DNA of 5,603 nucleotides from JBOHUC01 sp050733935 (lineage in GTDB: Bacteria > Eisenbacteria > RBG-16-71-46 > DASYSL01): positions 1 to 5,603 of the forward strand of contig JBOHUC010000137.1 of assembly GCA_050733935.1 (NCBI GenBank). The letters run 5' to 3'. Position 1 is the stretch's first letter, and each line of letters opens with the position of its first letter. The notes below the pieces were generated by a model. The model saw only the letters and a program-made list of their open reading frames with translations, was not told where the DNA came from and searched no databases. Positions 1 to 5,142 of this stretch are shown here, one piece after another. The translations under genes were made by a program, and so were the position numbers.

Positions 1-1
1 G

Positions 2-158
2 CGAGCACCAGCCCGACCGGCAGGTGCTGATCGAGGCGGAGAAAGATGTGGGACATGGCCAGGTCGTGCGCCTGCTCGACGCCGTGCGCACCGCGGGCTT
101 TACGGGCGTCGGGATCGGAGTGCGAGCCACGGAGCCCCCGCCCGGCCGCGTCCGCTAG
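2..158 (+). CDS. ExbD/TolR-family biopolymer transport protein, C-terminal part (partial)
   Basis: The frame starting at base 3 is open from the window edge to a TAG at 156-158 and gives the last 51 residues of a protein. It contains the stretch QVLIEAEKDVGHGQVVRLLD followed by AVRTAGFTGVGIGVR. This matches the periplasmic C-terminal domain of ExbD/TolR proteins: a VxIxADKxVxYG-like strand and turn, then a helix of the V-x-D-x-[IV]-[RK]-x-AG type, then a closing G-[IV]-x-[IV] strand. ExbD/TolR works with ExbB/TolQ in the inner membrane, using proton-motive force to energise outer-membrane processes. The N-terminal membrane helix lies outside the window. The same frame stays open for 16 more codons after the TAG, which is probably chance. 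The gene converges on the minus-strand gene ending at 200. Family assignment is by recognition of the tail only. Confidence 0.75.
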   Translation, partial: EHQPDRQVLIEAEKDVGHGQVVRLLDAVRTAGFTGVGIGVRATEPPPGRVR

Positions 159-199
159 GAGAGTTTCGGCATCGTCGACGGGATCCGGCACAGCAACTT

Positions 200-740
200 C
201 TATCGACGGTAGAGTCCTTTCACCGCTCCCCACGTCGTCGTTCGCCCCGAGGTGGGCCCCGTGACCGCCTTGGAGCTGGACACCCGCGACGCGTGCGTGA
301 ATTCGATCGAGTATTCCGGCGAGTCGATCAACGTGACGAAGATCGGAAACGAAACCGACTCGTCACCGATGCGCAGGCGGACGTCGAAGCGCACGACTTC
401 GGGCGAGTTCCCGATGCCCGACAGTTGGTACCCGGTGAACGACCCGGGCCAGACATTGCGGAACGTCCCGTCCGCACCATTGAGAGGCAGGAGCACGGCG
501 CCGAGCGTTCCAACGCCGCCCACCGCTTCGTCGGGCAGAATGGGGCCGGCCACATGGGCGTTCACGAGGAATGCATGCATCGCCGGGTTGATCGGGACGC
601 GCCGAGCGAGATCCCCCAGTCCGGGAGCGGCGCCGCATCGTGACCTGATCGGCGTAGACGAAGTCGAATCGTGCGGCGTGGGACTGGCCGGGGATGAGAA
701 CGCCGAGCGTCAGCAACGGGACAAAAAGCCTTGGACTCAT
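200..740 (-). pseudogene. Secreted protein of unknown function, apparent single frameshift
   Basis: The start is the ATG at 740-738, preceded by AGGAG (748-752) with a 7-nt spacer. It opens a clear signal peptide, MSPRLFVPLLTLGVLIPGQS followed by HA-A, with probable cleavage after SHA, and continues FDFVYADQVT. That frame then becomes arginine-rich nonsense. A shift of one base near 620-640 restores a protein-like frame that reads GAAPGLGDLARR, VPINPAMHAFLVNAHVAG and so on, to a TAG at 202-200. The C-terminal part is rich in beta-strand-like segments (VRFDVRLRIGDESVSFPIFV, then SPEYSIEF) and ends in TWGAVKGLYRR. The corrected product would be about 180 residues and exported. I do not recognise the family. 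The break may be a true inactivating mutation, a sequencing error, or less likely programmed frameshifting. A pipeline would probably report only the piece starting at 580. The gene lies 117 bp downstream of another small secreted-protein gene on the same strand. Confidence 0.6.
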
Positions 741-747
741 GGGAATT

Positions 748-752
748 CTCCT
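748..752 (-). promoter_or_regulatory. Ribosome binding site AGGAG of the frameshifted secreted-protein gene
   Basis: Read on the minus strand, AGGAG sits 7 nt before the ATG at 740. It decides the start of the gene and shows that the signal-peptide frame is the translated one, although the downstream protein-like frame differs from it. Confidence 0.6.
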
Positions 753-803
753 CACGCACGGTGCTTCTGGGGCATGAGGATATCCATGCGGATGCTGGAG
801 ACT

Positions 804-825
804 GCGCCCTTCCCGTGGCGGGCGC
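804..825 (-). other. Short GC hairpin between the two secreted-protein genes
   Basis: GCGCCC (804-809) and GGGCGC (820-825) can form a 6-bp stem with a 10-nt loop in the gap between the two minus-strand genes. No T-run follows, so it is at best a weak attenuator or a transcript-stabilising hairpin. In DNA this GC-rich it may be chance. Confidence 0.2.
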
Positions 826-857
826 CAAGTGCGCAACCGCCATGTGCTTCGGACGCG

Positions 858-1202
858 TCAGTGTTTCGGCGACTGCGCGGGCTCGCTTGCCTTGCGTTGG
901 TCGGCGTTACGTTGATCGGCGTTACGCTGATCGGCTGCGCCGTGGTTGCGTTCGGCCCGGATGAGCGCCGCCGCCGTCGTCCCGATCGCGTTCCCGAGAG
1001 CTCGGGCGGTGACGCGGGCGGCGTTTGCGACGGCTCGAGTCTTCTGGGAACTCGGGCAGGGGCAGGGGAGATTGTTCCGCAGGAAGTAGCACGTCTTCGC
1101 GGTTGGTGCCGGGGCTGACCCCGCGTGACCGGGGCGCGGCGCGCCGGTAAGGGACAGCGCAACCACGAGGACGAAAGCGGTCGGACGGACGATGAGTTTC
1201 AT
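858..1202 (-). CDS. Small secreted protein with pentapeptide repeats, unknown function
   Basis: The ATG at 1202-1200 follows GGGAGGAG (1207-1214) at good spacing, which selects it over longer in-frame extensions. The 114-residue product begins MKLIVRPTAFVLVVALSLTG and continues APRPGHA-G, a signal peptide with a basic start, a hydrophobic core and probable cleavage after GHA. The mature part has a cysteine cluster (CYFLRNNLPCPCP, three Cys), then an Ala/Arg-rich segment likely to be helical. Near the C-terminus it has an ADQR-NADQR-NADQR repeat encoded by 15-bp DNA repeats. The stop is TGA at 860-858. It probably shares a transcript with the frameshifted secreted-protein gene downstream. I recognise no family. 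The start, the signal peptide and good coding context make a real gene likely. The low-complexity C-terminus means function cannot be inferred. Confidence 0.6.
   Translation of the reverse strand: MKLIVRPTAFVLVVALSLTGAPRPGHAGSAPAPTAKTCYFLRNNLPCPCPSSQKTRAVANAARVTARALGNAIGTTAAALIRAERNHGAADQRNADQRNADQRKASEPAQSPKH
897..941. repeat. 15-bp tandem repeat, about three units, inside the small secreted-protein gene
   Basis: On the + strand, TTGGTCGGCGTTACG (897-911) and TTGATCGGCGTTACG (912-926) differ at one base, and a decayed third unit follows (927-941, CTGATCGGC then diverging). The unit length is a multiple of three, so the repeat expands the protein by NADQR pentapeptides without disturbing the frame. 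Confidence 0.8.
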
Positions 1203-1206
1203 GGCA

Positions 1207-1214
1207 CTCCTCCC
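1207..1214 (-). promoter_or_regulatory. Strong ribosome binding site GGGAGGAG
   Basis: The purine tract read on the minus strand places GGAGG (1209-1213) 6 nt before the ATG at 1202. It fixes the start of the small secreted protein and rules out the 36-residue in-frame extension upstream. Confidence 0.65.
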
Positions 1215-1340
1215 GAACTGTGCACTGGGGCTGCACGGGAAGAGCATCGTCCTCGAATGAGTCACACGGAAGTCGGATAGGATGAACGACGGTCCCCCGC
1301 GACGAGCCACGGTGGGGGGCGACGAATGGCGGACCGGAGT

Positions 1341-1361
1341 GCCGGCAAGCTGTAAGCCGGC
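1341..1361 (-). terminator. Possible hairpin terminator after the methyltransferase gene
   Basis: The self-complementary hexamer GCCGGC occurs at 1341-1346 and 1356-1361, giving a 6-bp stem with a 9-nt loop 17 nt past the methyltransferase stop. The adjoining palindrome CGAGCGCTCG (1361-1370) could extend or compete with it. There is no U-tract, so intrinsic termination is uncertain. Confidence 0.3.
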
Positions 1362-1377
1362 GAGCGCTCGGCCGTGA

Positions 1378-2112
1378 TTACCCGGGCGGCCGACGGCAGA
1401 CGAAGACCCTGGGGTGTTCGCCCGGCTCGTCGAGCGGGCCGCGGATCAGCTCGGCCTCAAACCCCGCCGCCCCGAGCAGAGCGAGCCAGCGATCCTCCGC
1501 GAACAGCCCCTGCGCGTGCCGATCATGGACGGCGCGAATCGTCCCGTTTTCGCGCAGCAGGAACGCGAAGTCGACGATGTAGGACCCGTCCTCCGGATCC
1601 GGATCCCAGTGCCATTCGAGGCAGCGCAGCGAGAGCGGGCCGTCGTGGCCCGAGATCACGCCGGATTTCTCCCGGAAGGTCTCGCGCACGCAGTCGGGCG
1701 CGAAAAGCGCGGCGCCGCCCGGGCGCGTGTGAACTTGGGCGGTCCGGATCGCCGCGACCAGGTCCTCCTCGTCCGTCATGTAGGTCACCGCGTCGTGGAG
1801 GAACACGGCGTCGAACTCTCGGCCGAGCCTGAGCGTGCGCATGTCGCCCCGCACATGCTCGCACTCGGGGTTACGCGCGCGGCTCAGGGCGAGCATGTCC
1901 GCCGACAGGTCGGTGAGCGTGCAGCGGAAGCGCCTCTTCAGGAACGAAGCGTTGTTCCCGGCGCCGCAGCCCAGCTCGAGAAGCGTGACCGGCGGGGGGG
2001 TGGCGGCGCGCTCGAGGGCCGTGCCGTAGCACTCCGCCTCGTCGCGATGATCCTCGACGGGGTCGAGCAAGTGGTACCAGCGAACGAGGTCACGGTAGAG
2101 CACGGGGTCCAT
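1378..2112 (-). CDS. Class I SAM-dependent methyltransferase
   Basis: The 244-residue protein counted from the ATG at 2112 has a normal length for a stand-alone class I methyltransferase. It begins MDPVLYRDLVRWYHLLDP, a typical start for such enzymes. Motif I is LLELGCGAGNN (about 44-54), the glycine-rich SAM loop. The acidic end of strand 2 is TDLS (67-70), followed by the GDMRTL loop (89-94), DAVFLHDAV (101-109, strand 4) and RPGG (130-133). The C-terminal half carries a beta-rich segment (LEWHWDPDPEDGSYIVDFAF) and ends with FVCRRPPG before a TAA at 1380-1378. The methyl acceptor cannot be told from sequence. No clear Shine-Dalgarno precedes 2112, and the frame stays open upstream to a TTG at 2442, so a 354-residue fusion is an alternative. 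I prefer 2112 because the fold is complete from there. It is transcribed away from intI and has no attC, so it is probably backbone. Confidence 0.85.
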   Translation of the reverse strand: MDPVLYRDLVRWYHLLDPVEDHRDEAECYGTALERAATPPPVTLLELGCGAGNNASFLKRRFRCTLTDLSADMLALSRARNPECEHVRGDMRTLRLGREFDAVFLHDAVTYMTDEEDLVAAIRTAQVHTRPGGAALFAPDCVRETFREKSGVISGHDGPLSLRCLEWHWDPDPEDGSYIVDFAFLLRENGTIRAVHDRHAQGLFAEDRWLALLGAAGFEAELIRGPLDEPGEHPRVFVCRRPPG

Positions 2113-2442
2113 GCGCCGAGTCTGGCATAGATTGCGCGACGGCAGCCTGAGCATCGTCTGCATGCAGAGCGGATTGGACAGCTCGGCAACCCGCGTGCTT
2201 AGGCGTTCCAAGTGCGCCCGCACGTTGGGATGGATGTCCGAGCCGCAATGCGCAGTGATGCGCTTGGCTTGTGCGAGCTGGTCGGCCGTGATGTCGTCCT
2301 CAGTGTGCAAGGCGAGGCCGATCGCGACCAATTCGGCGAATGTGTCGTGCTTCGCCAGGACCGTCCAGACCATCTCGAATTGGCGCTCGTCCAGTTGTCG
2401 GCCCTTGATCTCCTCCCCAGCCAAGCCCCATTCGGCGGCCAA
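2113..2442 (-). CDS. Uncharacterised 110-codon module in frame with the methyltransferase
   Basis: The minus-strand frame is open after a TGA at 2460-2458. The first usable start is TTG at 2442, with an AAAGGA-like site about 10 nt upstream. Residues 1 to about 90 look like a real, mostly helical protein: EWGLAGEEIKGRQLDERQFE, then VLAKHDTFAELVAIGLALHT, then ITAHCGSDIHPNVRAHLERL. Third codon positions are mostly G or C, as expected for true coding. It uses TTG, CAA and ACT more visibly than the methyltransferase does. After ELSNPL the sequence becomes poor (SRNLCQTRRM) and runs into the methyltransferase start without a stop. The likeliest explanations are a small gene that lost its own 3' end by deletion against the methyltransferase, or a genuine fusion. 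I do not recognise the family. Confidence 0.45.
2157..2168. other. 12-bp perfect palindrome upstream of the methyltransferase start
   Basis: TCTGCATGCAGA is a perfect palindrome lying 45-56 bp upstream of the ATG at 2112. Its position would suit a repressor operator if the methyltransferase has its own promoter, but it also lies inside the open frame of the 110-codon module and may be chance. Confidence 0.2.
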
Positions 2443-2559
2443 CGCTGAGAGATCCTTTCACGACTCTCGGCCTGCCGAATTGACTTCGGCTGCCAGGCGG
2501 CTCAGGATAGACCGCGCTCAGACCCCGGTAGCCGTTGATCCCCGGAAGGAGATTCGGAA
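2443..2559. promoter_or_regulatory. Divergent intergenic region upstream of intI
   Basis: These 117 bp lie between divergent genes (the 110-codon module on the minus strand, intI on the plus strand) and should hold the intI promoter. I find no good sigma-70 hexamer pair and no CTGT-N8-ACAG LexA box, so the SOS control known for some integron integrases is not evident. A small hairpin, GCCGAA-TTGAC-TTCGGC, spans about 2473-2489. The intI Shine-Dalgarno GGAAGGAGA (2544-2552) is at its right end. Confidence 0.4.
2547..2551 (+). promoter_or_regulatory. Ribosome binding site of intI
   Basis: AGGAG lies 8 nt before the GTG at 2560. It supports the long N-terminus of this integrase, since no comparably placed purine tract precedes an ATG nearer the conserved domain. 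Confidence 0.6.
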
Positions 2560-3621
2560 GTGCTCGAGTGGGCAGGAGTCGGGGCGACGCTGGACGCTAC
2601 ACTGACCATTGGCGCGTGGGTCCGCGAGGGCCCCGGTCCTCCCGGCGTTTCCGGACGCGCCCCGGGGCCGCGGCTCCTCGACCGGATCCGCGAGGAGATT
2701 CGCGTCCGTCACTACAGCCGGCGCACCGAGAAGGCCTACGTCGGCTGGGCGAGGCGCTACGTCCTGTTCCACGGAAAGCGTCACCCTCGGGAGATGGGCG
2801 AGACCGAGGTCCGCGCCTTCCTCTCCCATCTCGCGGTCCGGGGTCGGGTCAGCGCCTCGACGCAGAACCAGGCGCTGAGCGCGCTTCTCTTCCTGTACGC
2901 CGAGGTGCTGCACCAGGACATCGGCTGGCTTGACGGGCTCGTCCGGGCGAAACGCCCCGGCCGCGTCCCCGCCGTCCTGACGCGCGAGGAGGTGCGCGCG
3001 GTGCTGGGGCGGATCCGCGGGAGCGAGCACCTCATGGCCTCGCTCCTCTACGGCGCTGGGCTCCGGCTCCTCGAGTGTTGCCGCCTGCGGGTGAAGGACC
3101 TCGACCTCGAGCGCCGCGAGATCGTCGTGCACGACGGCAAGGGCGCTCGCGACCGGGTGACCGTGCTGCCGGCGCGCCTCGTGCCCGCCCTCGCAGGCCA
3201 GATCGAGCGCGTGCGCGCCCAGCATTCGCGCGACCTCGCCCAGGGGCTCGGCAGTGTGGAGCTGCCGCTGGCGCTGGAGCGCAAGTCCCCGCGGGCCGCC
3301 TTCGAGCTCGCCTGGCAGTGGGTATTTCCGGCCACCCGGTTCTACACGGACGCGGCAAGCGGCCGCCGCCGCCGGCACCATCTGCACGAGTCCGTGCTCC
3401 AGCGCGCCATGCGGGAGGCGGTGCGCGCGGCCGGCATCGCGAAGGCGGCCTCCTGCCACACTCTCCGCCACTCGTTCGCCACCCATCTGCTCGAGAACGG
3501 CTACGACATCCGGACGATCCAGGAGCTGCTCGGCCACCGCGACGTGAGCACGACCATGATCTACACCCACGTCCTGAACCGCGGCGGCCGCGGCGTGAGG
3601 AGCCCCCTGGACGGCGCATGA
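2560..3621 (+). CDS. intI: Integron integrase IntI (tyrosine recombinase)
   Basis: IntI recombines folded single-stranded attC sites with attI to insert or excise gene cassettes. The GTG start at 2560 follows AGGAG (2547-2551) with an 8-nt spacer. The product has 353 residues. Residues about 38-130 form the SAM-like N-terminal domain (HYSRRTEKAYVGW, FHGKRHPREMG, STQNQALSALLFLY). The catalytic domain carries R169 (GAGLRLLE), K194 (HDGKG), H300 and R303 (HTLRH), H326 (LGHRD) and nucleophile Y335 (IYTHVL). From memory of IntI1, all six are shifted by a constant 23 residues, so internal spacing is the same. The segment LPLALERKSPRAAFELAWQW to about residue 280 (RRHHLHES) is the extra integron-specific helix region that separates IntI from XerC/D. 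The C-terminus GGRGVRSPLD is also typical. It looks intact. Unusually, it is transcribed toward its cassettes. About 23 extra residues precede the usual start. Confidence 0.97.
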   Translation: MLEWAGVGATLDATLTIGAWVREGPGPPGVSGRAPGPRLLDRIREEIRVRHYSRRTEKAYVGWARRYVLFHGKRHPREMGETEVRAFLSHLAVRGRVSASTQNQALSALLFLYAEVLHQDIGWLDGLVRAKRPGRVPAVLTREEVRAVLGRIRGSEHLMASLLYGAGLRLLECCRLRVKDLDLERREIVVHDGKGARDRVTVLPARLVPALAGQIERVRAQHSRDLAQGLGSVELPLALERKSPRAAFELAWQWVFPATRFYTDAASGRRRRHHLHESVLQRAMREAVRAAGIAKAASCHTLRHSFATHLLENGYDIRTIQELLGHRDVSTTMIYTHVLNRGGRGVRSPLDGA

Positions 3622-3792
3622 ACCACGTCCCGGAGTCGTGTTATACCGCGCTTGCCGGTCAGCGTATCCGGATAGGACGCGAGACGGGCGAGGCCGAAGC
3701 CGTTTCGGTCAGGCGGGCCGTGTGGTTCGCGGGTGCGGATGAGCGGGCGCTGGGCTGCCGTGCAACCGGCGACCCTGAACCAGCTACTACGC
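3622..3792 (+). other. Region between intI and the first cassette (attI arm and possible cassette promoter)
   Basis: No convincing gene lies in these 171 bp. They should contain the left arm of attI and perhaps a cassette promoter. Visible elements are a TATCCGGATA palindrome (3665-3674) and a weak hairpin, CCGAA-GCCGT-TTCGG (3694-3708), that could end the intI transcript but lacks a T-run. No second attC box (RYYYAAC) is found, which supports attI and not an attC here. No good -35/-10 pair is evident. TTATAC near 3640 and TTGCCG near 3652 are isolated partial hexamers. Confidence 0.45.
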
Positions 3793-3799
3793 GTTAGAT
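3784..3799 (+). other. attI: attI / first cassette junction (core GTTAGAT)
   Basis: GTTAGAT at 3793-3799 fits the integron core consensus GTTRRRY, with predicted crossover between G3793 and T3794. It is the first such core after intI. An imperfect inverted partner precedes it (CTAC-GC-GTTAG, 3787-3797), as in the simple L/R site of attI. The TTAGAT half belongs to the cassette and matches its attC. attI sequences are poorly conserved between integrons, so the left boundary is not defined. Confidence 0.65.
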
Positions 3800-3803
3800 G
3801 GAC

Positions 3804-3809
3804 CAAGGG
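3804..3809 (+). promoter_or_regulatory. Ribosome binding site of the cassette-1 gene
   Basis: AAGGGG lies 10 nt before the ATG at 3820 and within the cassette, so translation does not depend on the integron platform. This supports the ATG at 3820 over an in-frame GTG at 3733 that lies outside the cassette boundary. Confidence 0.5.
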
Positions 3810-3819
3810 GTGGCAGCCC

Positions 3820-5142
3820 ATGTCGACACTCGCGAGGGAGAATAAGGCCGAGTACCCACCGCTGTTCTGTTGGGTGACGGTGCAAGCCGTTCAGAATCCC
3901 ATTCTGGGTTTCAGCTATATCGACCAACAGGCCGGCCCCTCAGTCAAAGGGACGCCGCTCCAAGGTGAGCCGACGCTTGAGGATGCGAAGCGCGCCGTTG
4001 AGTCGCCCGTGGTAACGGTCAGGATGGGCACGTTTCCTTCTTCGCCACTGACCGCGGACCAGATTAAGTCGCTGTGCCTTCCCTCCCCACCGCCCTGGTA
4101 CTTGGAATTCTTCGATGATGGAACCCTCGCCTTGTTCACCGAGTCCGGTGCGAGAACTGGCCTGATCCGCTCTCCGAGCTTGCCATGGTATCTGAAGGTG
4201 AAGCGCACGGGCGTCCCGGCAATCCAAGTCGTTTCAATTGAAGGCGAGCGCCAGCCGGATGACACCAAGAGATCGACGCTCACTGCGGGAGTCCTCCGAT
4301 TCCTTCGCAAGGCCCCACACGTGGGGGTTCCTCGCGAAAGGCTACTTCGTCAATCCAGCCCCATGCCCCGGGAGAGCCTCGACGAAGTCACTGCGCGGGG
4401 CCGCCTCATCGCCCAACTCGACAGGATAGCGGCATGGGGAACCGACGCCGTTAACGCGATCGGTCCCGATACTCGACTTCTCGGATACTACATCCCACAT
4501 CGACAGCGTGACCGCTGGTGCGTTGCGTTCGGCCGCATGTCAGAGGACGGTGCTGCGTTCATGACCGCCTACGAGGCCCTCGGCAACGGTCCGTATGGGT
4601 GGCCGTTTGATGTTCATGTGCACGATCCGGTCCGTGAGGACCGTGGCTGGCTCAAAAGCGCCGGGCAAGCGATTGCAGTCAGCTTGAAGCAGCCAGTCTT
4701 TTCCTCCGCGGTAGACGCCTACAACTGCGTGGTGGTTCCGGAATTCGACGGCTCCAACAGCGTTTACTGGTACCCCGCCTCTCGAACACCTGGAATCACG
4801 TTGCTGGGTGCGGACTTCAGAGTGGCTGTCTCGAGAGCAGGCGAAGCCGCGGTCGAGCCCTACCACAAAACACTGCTCCGATCGGCCCCGGGGGGAGCCA
4901 TTGTAGCCCACACCCATCTGCTTGTTCAGGCCCCCGTCCCCCTGGATGTCTCCTACGTCTTGATGAAACGACCGCCAAGCCCGAGCCTGATCATTTGTGA
5001 GTTCTGGTCGTACTTCGTTGCTCGTGATGGCACGCTCATTACACTGGATCTTGATCGGGAGGCTTCGATCGACGACAAGCTCATCGAGATGATCGAGACT
5101 GCCGTCACGAATGCGAAGCAAGACCACATGCACCCCATCTAA
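3820..5142 (+). CDS. Cassette-encoded protein of unknown function (440 residues)
   Basis: I chose the ATG at 3820 because it is the first in-frame start inside the cassette and has AAGGGG upstream. The frame extends to a GTG at 3733, but that part belongs to the attI region. No signal peptide or membrane segment is visible, so a cytoplasmic protein is likely. The N-terminal part (about 1-140) contains a proline/tryptophan-rich pair, PSPPPWYLEFFDDG (88-101) and SPSLPWYLKV (118-127), which may be an internal duplication. Residues about 140-210 look helical and charged. The C-terminal domain (about 215-410) has alternating strands with GADFRV (330-335), YHK (348-350), HTH (364-366), VPLDVSYVLMKRPP and a final W-x-Y-F-V-A-R-D-G. 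That order resembles an uncharacterised domain I recall from other environmental proteins but cannot name. No nuclease, kinase or toxin motif is seen. The TAA stop overlaps the attC left box. Confidence 0.85.
   Translation: MSTLARENKAEYPPLFCWVTVQAVQNPILGFSYIDQQAGPSVKGTPLQGEPTLEDAKRAVESPVVTVRMGTFPSSPLTADQIKSLCLPSPPPWYLEFFDDGTLALFTESGARTGLIRSPSLPWYLKVKRTGVPAIQVVSIEGERQPDDTKRSTLTAGVLRFLRKAPHVGVPRERLLRQSSPMPRESLDEVTARGRLIAQLDRIAAWGTDAVNAIGPDTRLLGYYIPHRQRDRWCVAFGRMSEDGAAFMTAYEALGNGPYGWPFDVHVHDPVREDRGWLKSAGQAIAVSLKQPVFSSAVDAYNCVVVPEFDGSNSVYWYPASRTPGITLLGADFRVAVSRAGEAAVEPYHKTLLRSAPGGAIVAHTHLLVQAPVPLDVSYVLMKRPPSPSLIICEFWSYFVARDGTLITLDLDREASIDDKLIEMIETAVTNAKQDHMHPI

Larger units (their letters stand above)
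1203..1377. other. Intergenic region between methyltransferase and small secreted-protein genes
   Basis: This stretch must contain the end of the methyltransferase transcript and any promoter for the two downstream minus-strand genes. I see a hairpin near 1341-1361 (described separately) but no convincing -35/-10 pair on the minus strand. No attC-like boxes occur here. Confidence 0.4.

Noticed and set aside
252..1118. Long plus-strand open frame opposite the two secreted-protein genes.
   Set aside because: Its translation is Arg/Pro/Ser-rich and lacks domain character, while the minus strand has signal peptides, Shine-Dalgarno sites and coherent proteins. It is an antisense shadow of GC-rich coding DNA.
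2437..2443. Minus-strand GTTGGCC beside the intI 5' end, which could be an attI core in the classical position with the methyltransferase as a cassette.
   Set aside because: The sixth base is C where the GTTRRRY consensus needs a purine. No GGCCAAC or other RYYYAAC/GTTRRRY pair with a folded interior follows the methyltransferase stop.
2518..3570. Long minus-strand open frame antisense to intI.
   Set aside because: It is the exact shadow of the well-identified integrase. Its His/Glu/Ala-rich composition is typical of an antisense reading of a GC-rich gene.
3620..3645. TGAACC and TTATAC as a possible cassette promoter just after the intI stop.
   Set aside because: The -35 match is poor and the -10 is only partly matched. 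A single weak pair in 170 bp is expected by chance.
3733..3819. In-frame GTG-initiated extension of the cassette-1 protein by 29 residues.
   Set aside because: It lies across the cassette boundary at 3793/3794, so it is platform DNA, and the ATG at 3820 has its own AAGGGG site.
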